A DNA stretch of 64,000 nt from Microvirga calopogonii (lineage in GTDB: Bacteria; Pseudomonadota; Alphaproteobacteria; Rhizobiales; Beijerinckiaceae), in NCBI RefSeq assembly GCF_003347665.1, contig NZ_QDGA01000021.1, positions 23,727 through 87,726 of the forward strand, written 5' to 3'. Under the pieces are notes generated by a model that was not told the origin of the DNA, ran no database searches, and saw nothing but the letters and a program-made list of their open reading frames with translations. A program made the position numbers and the translations under genes. This document shows positions 16,535 to 26,079 of the stretch, one piece after another; positions within the stretch are counted from its first letter, which is position 1, and the number at the start of each line of letters is the position of its first letter.

Positions 16535-17431
16535 TTAAACAGAAGGGTCGAAACGGTCTTCGGGCAGGCCCGGCACATCGACCGGTATGGAGAACAGGCT
16601 TCCTGAATGCGGGAAGCCTTCGAGTTCCTCTATGGATCGGCCAGTGCGGGCGGACGTCACATAGAGCGTCTTCAATTCAGCACCGCCGAAGCAGACCATC
16701 GTGGGGCACCGGGCCGGAACGGAATATTCGGCCAGCAACCTTCCGTCCGGGGCATAGCGCTGGATCCGCCCGCCCTCGAACAAAGCCGTCCAGTAGCAGC
16801 CTTCCGCATCCACCGCCGCACCGTCCGGGCGGCCGCGGTCGGTTTCGGTGGGTTCGAGGCGCGTGAACAGGGTCTTGTCCGTGGCTTCGCCACTGACCGG
16901 ATCGTAGTCGTAGCGCCAGACCGTGAAGGTCGGCGTGTCGGAATGGTAGAGCGTGCGTCCGTCCGGCGAGAAGGCGACACCGTTCGACGTGAGAAGCCCA
17001 CTTGCAAGCGTCGCGAGACCTCGCCGGTCATAGCGGTAGAGATGTGCCTTGCCGCCGTCCTTCGGCTCGTCGATGGTGCCGGCGAGAAAGCGGCCCGCTG
17101 GATCGACGCGACCATCATTGAAGCGGCTGGTGCGATGATCTTCCGGATTGTCGGCTAACTTCGTCTCACGATTTCCCTGAGAGTCCAGCAGCCAAAGGCC
17201 CGAACGGAATCCCGCGATGAAGCCACCGCCTTTCCTGAGTCCGATGCAGCCGATCTCCTCCGGCATTGTCATGACGGTATGCTCGCCCGTCGCAGGCCGG
17301 AAGCGGTGAAGCGCCATGCCCTTGATATCGACGAAGAACAGCGCCTGCCCGTCAGCGTCCCAGATCGGGCATTCGCCCAGTTCGGCGCGGACATCGAGGG
17401 CAATGGAGAGGGGCATCCCAATGAACCTCAA
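16535..17431 (-). CDS. SMP-30 lactonase, probable 6-deoxy-6-sulfogluconolactonase
   Basis: About 298 residues, six-bladed SMP-30/gluconolactonase propeller. Metal ligands are visible as Glu in 'LGECPIWD' (near residue 19), Asn in 'LTSNGVAFSPDG' and Asp in 'RPDGAAVDAEG', with a further conserved 'SRFNDGRVDP'. The ATG at 17431 overlaps the aldolase stop as ATGA, which fixes the start. It would hydrolyse the lactone made by the adjacent SDR to sulfogluconate. Confidence 0.83.
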   Translation of the reverse strand: MRFIGMPLSIALDVRAELGECPIWDADGQALFFVDIKGMALHRFRPATGEHTVMTMPEEIGCIGLRKGGGFIAGFRSGLWLLDSQGNRETKLADNPEDHRTSRFNDGRVDPAGRFLAGTIDEPKDGGKAHLYRYDRRGLATLASGLLTSNGVAFSPDGRTLYHSDTPTFTVWRYDYDPVSGEATDKTLFTRLEPTETDRGRPDGAAVDAEGCYWTALFEGGRIQRYAPDGRLLAEYSVPARCPTMVCFGGAELKTLYVTSARTGRSIEELEGFPHSGSLFSIPVDVPGLPEDRFDPSV

Positions 17432-18234
17432 TAGGCCGCGACTGGAGCATCCGGCGAGGCCGGTTGATCACGTAAGGCGCCCAACCATTCGGAGGCACGG
17501 CTCGTCATCATGGCGATGTCGGACGCCACGGCGACGTAGCTGTAGCCGTAGGCAATGAAGCGGCGCACCATATCCGGATTGGGGCCGACGATGCCGACCG
17601 GCTTGCCGGCCTCACGTGCCCTCGTGGCAGCTTTCTGAATCAGCGCCTGAACGTCGGGATGCGCAATGTTGCCGATATGTCCCATGGCGGCCGCGAGATC
17701 GCCGGGCCCGACGAACAATGCGTCAATTCCGGGAACGGCCGCGATTTCCGGCAGCCGCTCAATGGCTTCGGGCGTCTCCAGCTGGACGATGACTGCCACC
17801 TGGTCATTGGCACGCTTGAGATAATCGGAAGCCCGACCGAACCGCGAGCCGCGATGCACGGCCGCGACGCCACGAATGCCTTCGGGAGGATACTTCGCAA
17901 ACGACAGCGCTTGCCGGGCCTCGTCGGCTGTCTGAACGAACGGCAGCATGATTGTCTGAGCGCCCGCATCGAGCACACGCTTCACGAGCACCTGATCGTT
18001 CCAGGCGAGCCGCACGACCGCATCGGCAGGCGTGCAGCCGATGGCACGCAGGATATGAGCCAAGTCCGACACTTCGATCGGCACATGCTCCATGTCGACG
18101 ACGAGGAAGTCGAAGCCGCTATAGCCCATGGCCTCGGCGGTCGAGGGGGCTGCCGCCATGAGCCAGGTGCCGAGCGGAGGGCGCGGCCCCGCGCCCTTCA
18201 GCCAGCCTTTGAAGCGGTTCTCGATATCGATCAT
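17428..18234 (-). CDS. HpcH/HpaI aldolase, probable KDSG aldolase
   Basis: About 268 residues, class II pyruvate aldolase of the HpcH/HpaI family. It has 'VVDMEHVPIE' (His), 'VRLAWND' (Arg), the metal Glu in 'VQLETPEAIERL' and Asp in 'VGPGDLAAAMG'. The frame is open upstream to 18387, but that part lies in the dehydratase gene; the ATG at 18234 ('MIDIENRFKGWL') is the real start. It would cleave 2-keto-3,6-dideoxy-6-sulfogluconate to pyruvate and 3-sulfolactaldehyde. Confidence 0.83.
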   Translation of the reverse strand: MIDIENRFKGWLKGAGPRPPLGTWLMAAAPSTAEAMGYSGFDFLVVDMEHVPIEVSDLAHILRAIGCTPADAVVRLAWNDQVLVKRVLDAGAQTIMLPFVQTADEARQALSFAKYPPEGIRGVAAVHRGSRFGRASDYLKRANDQVAVIVQLETPEAIERLPEIAAVPGIDALFVGPGDLAAAMGHIGNIAHPDVQALIQKAATRAREAGKPVGIVGPNPDMVRRFIAYGYSYVAVASDIAMMTSRASEWLGALRDQPASPDAPVAAY

Positions 18235-18244
18235 GGGCGTGCCC

Positions 18245-19978
18245 CTAGAAGATGGACGGCTCGACCACCGGGCCGGGCGCGCTGAGGAAATCGAAGTCGC
18301 AGCCCTGATCGGCCTGCGAGACATGGCGCTGGTAGAGCGCCGCGAAGGACCGGCCATAGATGTGCGCGGTCGGCTTCCATTCGGCACGGCGGCGCTCCAG
18401 CTCGGCCTCGTCGACTTTCATGTCGAGGCGACCAGCCTCGACATCGAGTTCCACGAGATCGCCCGTCCGGAGAAGACCGAGCGGCCCTCCCACGGCCGCC
18501 TCGGGAGCGACGTGCAGAATGCAGGTGCCGTAATGGGTGCCGCTCATGCGTCCGTCGCAGATGCGGACCATGTCGCGAACGCCTTGGCGAAGGAGTTTCT
18601 TCGGAATCGGCAGATTGCCCCATTCCGGCATGCCCGGTGCCCCGACGGGACCGGCATTGCGCAGCACGATGACCGTATCCTCCGTGATGTCGAGATCGGG
18701 CTTGTCGATCGTCTGGTTCATCTCGGCGGGGCTGTCGAAGACGAGCGCGGGCCCGACGTGCTTGAGGAATTTCGGATTCGCCGCAGAGGATTTCATGACG
18801 GCGCCGTTGGGAGCAAGGTTGCCGCGCAGCACAGCCAGCGTCTTACCGCGCGAAAGCGGCACGACCGGGTTGTCCTCTCCCCGAATGACATCGTCATTCC
18901 AGCACTCGGCTCCGGCGATGTTCTCACCCAGGGTCCTGCCATTCACGGTCCCGGCATCTTGGACGAGATGCCGCTCCAGCTTCCTGAGCAGCGCCGGAAG
19001 CCCACCCGCGAAGTAGAAATCCTCCATCAGGTACTCGCCGGACGGGAAGAGGTTGGCGCAGACCGGCACCCTGCCGGCCATGTCGGACATGTCGTCGAGG
19101 GTGAGGTTGACACCGGCTCGGCGCGCCATGGCAATGAGGTGCACGGCGGCATTGGTGGAGCCACCGAGCGCCATGTAGGCTATCAGGCCATTGCGGAAGC
19201 TCCTTGCGTCGAGGAAGCGAGACGGCTTCCAGTCGTCCCAGATCATCGCGACAATGCGCTCGCCGCAGGCAGAGGCCATGCGCGGGTGGCCGCTGTCGGC
19301 GGCCGGTATCGAGGAAGCCCCTGGAAGCGTGAGGCCCATGGCATCCACGATGGACGTCATGGTGGATGCCGTCCCCATGGTATTGCAAGTACCGATGGAG
19401 CGGGTCATGCGGCTTTCCAAATCGACCCAATCGGCCTGGGTGATATTGCCCGCCCGAAGTTCGTCCCAGTACTTCTTGGTATGGGTGCCCGCCCCCGTCT
19501 TTTGCCCGCGCCATTGACCGTTCGACATGGGACCCGCCGGGCAGTAGATCACTGGAATATCCATGCTGATCGCGCCCATGAGGAGTCCGGGCGTGGACTT
19601 GTCGCAGCCGCCCAGAAGCACGGCCCCGTCGATGGGATGCGAGCGCAGGAGTTCCTCCACCTCCATGGCGAGGAAGTTGCGGTAGAGCATGGTGGTGGGT
19701 TTCACCATCACCTCGCCGACCGACAAGGCCGGCAGCTCCACCGGATAGCCGCCGGCCTGCCAGACACCGCGCTTCACGGCCTCCGCGCGGTCGCGCAGAT
19801 GTGAATGGCACGGGCTCAAATCGCTCCAGGTATTGATGATGGCAACGACGGGCTTGCCGAGGAACTCCTCCCGGCGCAGGCCCATCTGCTGGGTGCGCTG
19901 ACGATGCGCGAAACCGCGCATGTCGTCGGAGGCAAACCACCGCTGGCTCCGCAACTCTCCGATTGGTCGGCGCGTCAT
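18245..19978 (-). CDS. IlvD/EDD-family dehydratase, probable sulfogluconate dehydratase
   Basis: About 577 residues. The three Fe-S cysteines of the sugar-acid dehydratase branch are present: C57 ('NTWSDLSPCHSH'), C125 ('LGGCDKSTPG') and C198 ('IGTCNTMGTAS'). The protein resembles L-arabonate-type dehydratases more than IlvD itself. It is the first gene of the tight minus-strand sulfosugar operon; the aldolase starts ten bases downstream. It would convert sulfogluconate to the 2-keto-3-deoxy compound. Confidence 0.85.
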   Translation of the reverse strand: MTRRPIGELRSQRWFASDDMRGFAHRQRTQQMGLRREEFLGKPVVAIINTWSDLSPCHSHLRDRAEAVKRGVWQAGGYPVELPALSVGEVMVKPTTMLYRNFLAMEVEELLRSHPIDGAVLLGGCDKSTPGLLMGAISMDIPVIYCPAGPMSNGQWRGQKTGAGTHTKKYWDELRAGNITQADWVDLESRMTRSIGTCNTMGTASTMTSIVDAMGLTLPGASSIPAADSGHPRMASACGERIVAMIWDDWKPSRFLDARSFRNGLIAYMALGGSTNAAVHLIAMARRAGVNLTLDDMSDMAGRVPVCANLFPSGEYLMEDFYFAGGLPALLRKLERHLVQDAGTVNGRTLGENIAGAECWNDDVIRGEDNPVVPLSRGKTLAVLRGNLAPNGAVMKSSAANPKFLKHVGPALVFDSPAEMNQTIDKPDLDITEDTVIVLRNAGPVGAPGMPEWGNLPIPKKLLRQGVRDMVRICDGRMSGTHYGTCILHVAPEAAVGGPLGLLRTGDLVELDVEAGRLDMKVDEAELERRRAEWKPTAHIYGRSFAALYQRHVSQADQGCDFDFLSAPGPVVEPSIF

Positions 19979-19989
19979 CTCATTATTCC

Positions 19990-20100
19990 TTATCCCTTGA
20001 TGCCGCCAGAGGTCAGGTCGGACGCGGCATGCTCCTGGAAATTTACGATCAGGACCGCAACGGGCGCTATTTCCTCGAACGCCGCTGAGACCGCCCGTAC
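19990..20100 (-). pseudogene. C-terminal remnant of a CUT1 sugar-ABC permease
   Basis: A minus-strand frame ends 'FQEHAASDLTSGGIKG' followed by TAA, after a hydrophobic 'IAPVAVLIV'. This is the characteristic last helix and 'GLTAGAVKG'-like tail of MalG-type permeases. Only some 35 residues can be read; the rest of the gene is gone. It lies 11 bases upstream of the sulfosugar dehydratase, where a sulfoquinovose ABC importer would be expected. Confidence 0.5.
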
Positions 20101-20285
20101 TGTGATCTTGAACAGGGGTCCGCTACGAATGCGACCAGCCGCTCCATCCGATCACCGTCCTGTCGAAGGGCGGAGGCCATGGGTGCCATTCACAACATGC
20201 TCGGCGCGAACTACGTCGCATACCTATATCCTAGGCGGGGTCAGTCGCGCCGGCGCTTCGCCGAGCAGGAGCCGCCGCGGCACCG
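20101..20285. other. Non-coding interval, promoter region of the sulfosugar operon
   Basis: Nothing recognisable as a gene. It probably carries the promoter of the dehydratase-led operon or readthrough from uxuA; no clear operator palindrome was found. Confidence 0.4.
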
Positions 20286-21485
20286 TCATCTTCGACTGGT
20301 CGAATCATCCAACGCCTTTATCACTCCTCTCAGTTCGGCCAGGCCCTTAAGGCGCCCAATTGCGGTATAACCTGGATTAACGCGCTTGCCTGAAGAGAGG
20401 TCATCAAGCATGCGATGGCCATGATCAGGGCGGAACGGGATCTTGGCGCTCTCCGGCCGCCGACGATCCTCTTTCAGGAGAACATCAAGGACTACAACCA
20501 TATCGACGTCACCTTCGAGATGATCCGCTTCAAAGAAGCTCAGTCCATCCTGCTCCCGCCGCGTCGCCCTCAGATGAGCAAAGTGGATGCGTGATGCAAA
20601 GCGGCGGGCCATGCTGGAAAGGTCGTTATCGGCCCGCACGCCGAGGCTCCCCGTGCAAAAGCACATGCCATTTGCTTCAGACGGCACAGCCGCGAATAAG
20701 GCCTCATAGTCCTCCTCCGTCGACGCGACGCGAGGCAGACCGAAAAGCGGTCGCGGCGGATCGTCCGGATGGAGGGTAAGCTTAACCGATAGCTTTTCCG
20801 CGATGGGAGTGACCTGCTCCAGGAACTCGATCAGGTGCTTGCGGAGCTTTGCAGCATCGATGCCTTCATAGGCTGCTAGCCGGTCGCGAAAAGCCTCCAG
20901 ACTCAAGGCATCAGTCGTGGATCCTGGCAGGCCCGCGGCGATGGTCTTCGTCAGCCGTTCGACGGCATCCTCGTCCAACGCGTCAAACACCCCCCGCGCG
21001 CGCATTCTAGCCTCCTGATCGTAGGAGTTCTCGGCACCGGGACGCCTCAATATATAGAGGTCGAAGGCTGCGAATGCATCCTGGTCGAAGCGCAGTGCCG
21101 TCGCCCCCGTCGGCAGCGGCCAATCGAGATCCGTTCGGGTCCAGTCCACCACGGGCATGAAGTTGTAGCAGACGATCTTAAGGCCGCCTTGCGCTGCAGC
21201 CTCAAGGCTCGCAATCCACGCTGCGATGGACTGTTTCGCATGACCTCCATGCCGTTTGATGTCGTCGGCGACCGGGATGCTCTCGATCACCGACCACCTC
21301 AAAGGAGAGCGTCCGGGTGGGGCGCTCTCAATGAGGTTGCGGTGGCGCTCGACATCGCCGAGAGTCCATGCCTCACCCGGAGGGACATGATGGAGTGCGG
21401 ACACGATATCCGTGGCTCCGGCCTGACGAACTGCGTCTAGCGTTACCGGATCATCAGGGCCGAACCACCGCCAAGCCTGTCTCAT
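20286..21485 (-). CDS. uxuA: Mannonate dehydratase UxuA
   Basis: About 399 residues, full-length UxuA TIM barrel. 'MRQAWRWFGPDDPVTLDAVR' and 'GATDIVSALHH' open the protein. Metal-site segments are 'KLTLHPDDPPRPLFGLPR', 'GMCFCTGSLGV', 'IHFAHLR' and 'FRPDHGHRMLDD'. It dehydrates D-mannonate to 2-keto-3-deoxygluconate. It is the last gene of the operon of ABC importer and GH31 hydrolase, suggesting that the imported glycoside contains a hexuronate. Confidence 0.92.
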   Translation of the reverse strand: MRQAWRWFGPDDPVTLDAVRQAGATDIVSALHHVPPGEAWTLGDVERHRNLIESAPPGRSPLRWSVIESIPVADDIKRHGGHAKQSIAAWIASLEAAAQGGLKIVCYNFMPVVDWTRTDLDWPLPTGATALRFDQDAFAAFDLYILRRPGAENSYDQEARMRARGVFDALDEDAVERLTKTIAAGLPGSTTDALSLEAFRDRLAAYEGIDAAKLRKHLIEFLEQVTPIAEKLSVKLTLHPDDPPRPLFGLPRVASTEEDYEALFAAVPSEANGMCFCTGSLGVRADNDLSSMARRFASRIHFAHLRATRREQDGLSFFEADHLEGDVDMVVVLDVLLKEDRRRPESAKIPFRPDHGHRMLDDLSSGKRVNPGYTAIGRLKGLAELRGVIKALDDSTSRR

Positions 21486-21529
21486 GGGTCATGTCCTTCC
21501 TGATGTTCGAGAACCGATGTGATATGGCC

Positions 21530-23908
21530 TCAGTCCTGGAACGCCGGTGCGCCCTGCTCGATCTTGATGGCTCCCTTCGGCGCTTCGATCCGGATCTGCC
21601 CTTGAATGCCGACCGGACGAACCGAGATCGTGTCAAAGGCCGGCTGGTAGGAACCGACGGTGTCGAGAGACAGGACGAGATCCTTACCGCTTGGCTGGAG
21701 CTGGAAGCGAAGCTCCAGCCGGCTGTCGCCCTGCCAGTCTGATGTATCGCCGTCATCTTCGTAAAGGTACGCATCGGCGATCGCCCGTGGAGCCCCAAAG
21801 ACAATCAGTTCGCGCTGTGCGTCGGCACTGGGATCAATCTTGTCGGTCTGCCGGGTCACCGGGATCATGGCACCGCACCGGACGAGGACAGGCAGGCGGC
21901 CGAGAGGTGCCGGGACCGTGACCGTCTGCCCCCCTTCGAAGTGGCGTCCGTCGTGGAAGTCGAACCAGCCGCCCGCATGCTCCGGCAGGTAGACCTGCCG
22001 GTCCGATGCCCCCTCTTCGAGAACGGGCGCCACCAGAATGTCTGGTCCGAGCATAAAGCTGTCCTGTACATCCAGGGCTGAACGATCTTCAGGGAAGTTG
22101 TAGAACAGCGGACGCACGACCGGTTCGTTTTCACGCGAGGCGCGCCACATCTGCGTGTAGAGGTAGGGCATCAGTCGGTAGCGCAACTTGATGACATCAC
22201 GAACCTGGGGAATGACACTCTCGTGCATCCAGGGAAGGTTGACGATGCCGTTGTCTTTCCATGAGTTCATGACCATACGCGGCCAGAGCGCGCAGAACTC
22301 GACGAAACGGCAGAACAGTTCAGCATTCGGGCTGGGTCCGTGGAAACCGCCGACGTCATGCCCAATGTTGAACATGCCTGACAGGCTCATGGTGAGCCCT
22401 TGGGTCAGATTGAATCGAAGGGTCTTCCAGGCGGTTTCGTTGTCGCCGGACCAAGTCTGCGCGTAGCGCCACAGGCCGGCCGCGCCGCCACGCGTGATGG
22501 CATAGGGCCGCTTTCCGGGCGCGTCCGCAGCTTGCGCCTCGTAGGAGAGCTTCGTCATGAGAAGCGGCTGCGCCGGTCGTGCCAAGACTTGAGGAAATGG
22601 ACGCCCATCACCGTTGCAGATGGCGTCTTCATCCCAGATCTCATATTCATTGTTGTCGTTCCAGACGGTGACGACACCATAGTCGAGCAGTGCAGACTGA
22701 ATGCCATTCCGCCACCAGGTGCGCCCGTCGGGATTCGTGAAGTCGACGTGGAAGCCCAGGCCATCCCAGAACTGCGCTACGGCCGGCTGACCCGTCGCGC
22801 CATCTGCTACAAGAATTCCCTGCTCCATGGCTTCATTCAGCCGTGGATGATCATCCAGGAGGCAGGGCTTGAGATTGGTGACAGGCTGCATGCTGGCTTC
22901 CTTCAGCCGGCGCATGGTGCCTGCCGGATCAGGGAATTTATCGCGGTTCCAGTTGAAGGCGTAACGGCGGTGGCCAATCGATGTGTAGCCGGAACCGAAA
23001 TGAAAGCTGTCGCAGGGAATCTGATGGTAACGGCACTTCTCGATAAAATCCGTGATCCTCGCATCGGCGTCGGGCGCGTCCGCGATGGTCATCGACGTGG
23101 TGGCGAAGCCCAGCGACCACTTCGGCGCGAAGGCCTGCCCGCCGGTGAGCCAGGAGAAGCGCCGCACCACATCCGGCACGCTGGGTCCTGCGATCACGTA
23201 GAAATCAAGATCACCGTCCTGCGCGCTGTAGGACCGGAACAGCCCGTGATAATTGTCGATCGTGCAACCCAGATCCATCTCGCCGATGGCAAGGTTGTCG
23301 TAGAAGACGCCATGCGCGCCCGCCGGGCCGTCGACGACGACAAGCGGAATCATTTTGTAAAGTGGATCGCTCAGCTCTGCGTCGAACCCACAAGGGTCCA
23401 CCGCGTCGATCTTGAAGCGGCGGCCGGTGTGATCGAGAGGACCCGCCTTGTCGCCCACACCATAGTGGCGCTCGTGTTCGTCACGCGCCATGACATGCTG
23501 CAGTGCACCGGTCTTCCGTGATATGAAATAGGCTTGGGTCGTGCGGTCCCGCAGGAACGGGCGGTCTTCTCCAGCCCGATGCCACGCAATCCCAAACGGC
23601 GACAGGGTAATGACGGCGGTCAAGCCTGATGCCTTGAGCACGACTGTGCCGTTCTGTTCCGTCACGGACGCATCCGGGCATGCAAATCCCTCCGTGGAGT
23701 CCCTCGATCTGCCTTCGTAGGCGGGCTCAAGGCCATTCGGCGCGATGCTCCAACCCCGGTCGAGGCGGTAGCCGCCGCCACGCTTCATCACGACACGGCC
23801 GATGTCCTGCTCCAGAATGCCGACACGCAGTTCCGTGTTCCAACCGAGGTCGAACACGGCCCAGATTCCGTCGCGGCCATGATATCGGCCCTCGGTCAAC
23901 GCTTTCAT
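21530..23908 (-). CDS. GH31 alpha-glycosidase
   Basis: About 792 residues. Nucleophile D418 is in 'TVWNDNNEYEIWDED' and acid/base D489 in 'WSGDNETAWKTLRF', both standard GH31 motifs, with a C-terminal beta-sandwich ('MIPVTRQTDKIDPSADAQRE'). It lacks the sulfonate-binding Arg/Trp set of the sulfoquinovosidase upstream in the window, so it is an alpha-glucosidase, alpha-xylosidase or similar. No signal peptide is seen, so it acts on imported oligosaccharides. It sits between the importer ATPase and uxuA. Confidence 0.88.
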   Translation of the reverse strand: MKALTEGRYHGRDGIWAVFDLGWNTELRVGILEQDIGRVVMKRGGGYRLDRGWSIAPNGLEPAYEGRSRDSTEGFACPDASVTEQNGTVVLKASGLTAVITLSPFGIAWHRAGEDRPFLRDRTTQAYFISRKTGALQHVMARDEHERHYGVGDKAGPLDHTGRRFKIDAVDPCGFDAELSDPLYKMIPLVVVDGPAGAHGVFYDNLAIGEMDLGCTIDNYHGLFRSYSAQDGDLDFYVIAGPSVPDVVRRFSWLTGGQAFAPKWSLGFATTSMTIADAPDADARITDFIEKCRYHQIPCDSFHFGSGYTSIGHRRYAFNWNRDKFPDPAGTMRRLKEASMQPVTNLKPCLLDDHPRLNEAMEQGILVADGATGQPAVAQFWDGLGFHVDFTNPDGRTWWRNGIQSALLDYGVVTVWNDNNEYEIWDEDAICNGDGRPFPQVLARPAQPLLMTKLSYEAQAADAPGKRPYAITRGGAAGLWRYAQTWSGDNETAWKTLRFNLTQGLTMSLSGMFNIGHDVGGFHGPSPNAELFCRFVEFCALWPRMVMNSWKDNGIVNLPWMHESVIPQVRDVIKLRYRLMPYLYTQMWRASRENEPVVRPLFYNFPEDRSALDVQDSFMLGPDILVAPVLEEGASDRQVYLPEHAGGWFDFHDGRHFEGGQTVTVPAPLGRLPVLVRCGAMIPVTRQTDKIDPSADAQRELIVFGAPRAIADAYLYEDDGDTSDWQGDSRLELRFQLQPSGKDLVLSLDTVGSYQPAFDTISVRPVGIQGQIRIEAPKGAIKIEQGAPAFQD

Positions 23909-23929
23909 CGAAATGTCTCCTCAGCAGTA

Positions 23930-25006
23930 TCAACGGATGCGGATTGCTTGTCCGTCCGCATCGAAAAGGTGAAGCGCCTCGCGCTTGAGGCGCAGTCCGA
24001 CCCTCTGGTTCCGGTCGTATCTGGCCTGTCCATCCTGGCGCACGGTCAACTCCGGCAGTCCCGGGGCCGATCCGTACAGGTAAGTTTCGCCCCCGAGCTG
24101 CTCCACCAGGTTGACCGTGATGATAAGATCCGCCTGGGTCTCGTCTATGACATCAATGTGCTCAGGGCGCGCGCCCAGCGTGATGCTGGCTCCCGAGGCT
24201 GTCTGACCAGTCGAGGGCAAAGGTATGGATCGCGTGTCGTTTCCAATGGTGACCTGTCCGGAACCCATGACCCGCGCGGGAAGCAGGTTCATGCGAGGCG
24301 AACCGATGAAACCTGCCACGAAGAGATTGGCCGGATGATTGTAGACTTCGAGTGGCGTTCCGACCTGCTCGATCCGTCCCGCCCGCAGCACCACGATGCG
24401 GTCGGCCAAGGTCATGGCCTCGACTTGATCGTGAGTGACGTAGATCATTGTGCCGCCGATCTCCCCGTGCAGGGCGGCCAGCTCCTTGCGCGTTGCGACG
24501 CGCAGCTCCGCATCAAGGTTCGAGAGCGGCTCGTCAAACAGGAAGATCTTAGGATCGCGTACGATCGCGCGGCCGATCGCGACGCGCTGGCGCTGCCCCC
24601 CCGAGAGAGCTTTCGGCTTGCGGTCGAGATAGTCGGTCAGCTGCAGCATCTGGGCCGCCCGGCGGACGCGCTGATCGATCTCGGATCGGCTCAGAGCCAT
24701 GTTCTCCAAAGCGAAGGCCATGTTCTTGTAGACGCTCATGTGCGGATAGAGCGCATAGGACTGGAACACCATCGCAAGCCCCCGATCCGAGGCCGGAACG
24801 TTCGTGACGCTTTGCCCATCAATCCGGATTTCACCGCCACTGACCTGCTCCAGACCGGCAATGATGCGCAACAGCGTGGACTTCCCGCAGCCTGAGGGGC
24901 CGACGAACACCACGAATTCGCCGTCCTCGATCGCCAGATCGACCCCATGAATGATCGTGGCGCTGCCATAGGATTTCTTGATGTCGATGAGCTTCAGCTC
25001 TGCCAT
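23930..25006 (-). CDS. ugpC: Sugar ABC transporter ATPase (UgpC/MsmK family)
   Basis: About 358 residues. Walker A 'GPSGCGKSTLLR', signature 'LSGGQRQRVAIGRA', Walker B 'IFLFDEPLSN' and H-loop 'YVTHDQ' are intact. The C-terminal TOBE/MalK-type regulatory domain spans about 240-358 ('GARPEHIDVID', 'LGGETYLYGSA'). It follows the two permeases on the minus strand with a 16-base gap and energises the CUT1 importer. Confidence 0.93.
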   Translation of the reverse strand: MAELKLIDIKKSYGSATIIHGVDLAIEDGEFVVFVGPSGCGKSTLLRIIAGLEQVSGGEIRIDGQSVTNVPASDRGLAMVFQSYALYPHMSVYKNMAFALENMALSRSEIDQRVRRAAQMLQLTDYLDRKPKALSGGQRQRVAIGRAIVRDPKIFLFDEPLSNLDAELRVATRKELAALHGEIGGTMIYVTHDQVEAMTLADRIVVLRAGRIEQVGTPLEVYNHPANLFVAGFIGSPRMNLLPARVMGSGQVTIGNDTRSIPLPSTGQTASGASITLGARPEHIDVIDETQADLIITVNLVEQLGGETYLYGSAPGLPELTVRQDGQARYDRNQRVGLRLKREALHLFDADGQAIRIR

Positions 25007-25022
25007 TTTTCCATCAGTCCAA

Positions 25023-26072
25023 TTATTTCATCCCGGTGTTTGCGATACCGGTGGTGATGAAGCGTTGCAGGAACACGAAGACGATCGCGACTGGTGTCAG
25101 GGTCATCACGGTCATCGCCAGGAGATACTGCCACTGTGTCTGCAACTCGCCCTGGAAGGCATTAAGGCCGATCTGCAGCGTATAGGACTCCGTCTTCGTC
25201 AGGACGGCGAGCGGCCACAGGAACTCGTTCCAGCGCCACATGATCGAGAAGATAGTCAGCACGGCAAGCGCCGGCAGGGTCAGGGGCATCACGATGCGCC
25301 AATAAATCTGCCACTCCGAAGCCTTGTCCATGCGAGCCGCTTCGATGAGATCGCGGGGCAAGGTCAGCATGTACTGACGCAGGAGGAACACGCCTGTCGG
25401 CGTCGCTGCGCCCGGCAGGATCACGGCCCAGAGTGAGTTAACAAGCCCGAGCTTGGTCACCACCAGATACACCGGCACCAGGATGATGGTGATTGGGATC
25501 ATCAGCGTGCCGATCACCATCAGCATGGCGGCACTCTTACCCTTGAACTCATAGATCGAAAGGGCATAGGCCGCCATGGAGTTGATCAGAAGCGTGATCA
25601 GCGTTGCAACGACCGTCACGAACACCGAGTTCGCGAGGAACTGCGGGAAGGCAAAACGCTCCAGTGGTTCGGTGTAGTTTTCCGTGGCAAGTGAGAATTG
25701 GCGCACGGGCACCCGCTTGTCGATGGGCACCCGGACCTGCTGGCTCGGGTTGGCCGGATCGATCATCTGGGCTTGGATGCCGACACGGCGGACCTGAGCG
25801 AGCTCGCGCTTAGTACCGTCCTCCATGATCACGGTGAAGAGCGGCAGCGGTTGCGGGTAACCCGGCACCGTTACCTCCTTCTGGGACATCGGCAGAAGGG
25901 AGGGCGGAAACTCGAGGAGGCTGGCCTGCGTCTTGAATGACGACAAAACCAGCCACAGGACCGGCCCGAACATCAGGATCACGCCGAGGAGCAGGTATGC
26001 GTAGGCTGCAATGTCCGTCCAGTGCCAACCCTTGGAATTGCGACGGGCAGTGATGAAACGAGCAATGTTCAT
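25023..26072 (-). CDS. Carbohydrate ABC permease (MalG family)
   Basis: About 349 residues. Six transmembrane helices, the EAA loop 'EAARMDKASEWQIYWRIVMP' and the tail 'RFITTGIANTGMK' are present. An unusually long periplasmic insert (about 60-130, including 'VTVPGYPQPLPLFTVIMEDG') lies between helices 1 and 2, a feature of some rhizobial CUT1 permeases. It pairs with the permease 7 bases upstream. Confidence 0.92.
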   Translation of the reverse strand: MNIARFITARRNSKGWHWTDIAAYAYLLLGVILMFGPVLWLVLSSFKTQASLLEFPPSLLPMSQKEVTVPGYPQPLPLFTVIMEDGTKRELAQVRRVGIQAQMIDPANPSQQVRVPIDKRVPVRQFSLATENYTEPLERFAFPQFLANSVFVTVVATLITLLINSMAAYALSIYEFKGKSAAMLMVIGTLMIPITIILVPVYLVVTKLGLVNSLWAVILPGAATPTGVFLLRQYMLTLPRDLIEAARMDKASEWQIYWRIVMPLTLPALAVLTIFSIMWRWNEFLWPLAVLTKTESYTLQIGLNAFQGELQTQWQYLLAMTVMTLTPVAIVFVFLQRFITTGIANTGMK

Positions 26073-26079
26073 GACGGCC

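Noticed and set aside
18128..19804. Plus-strand frame of 558 codons
   Set aside because: Antisense to the dehydratase gene, which has complete Fe-S cysteine motifs; no motifs on this strand.
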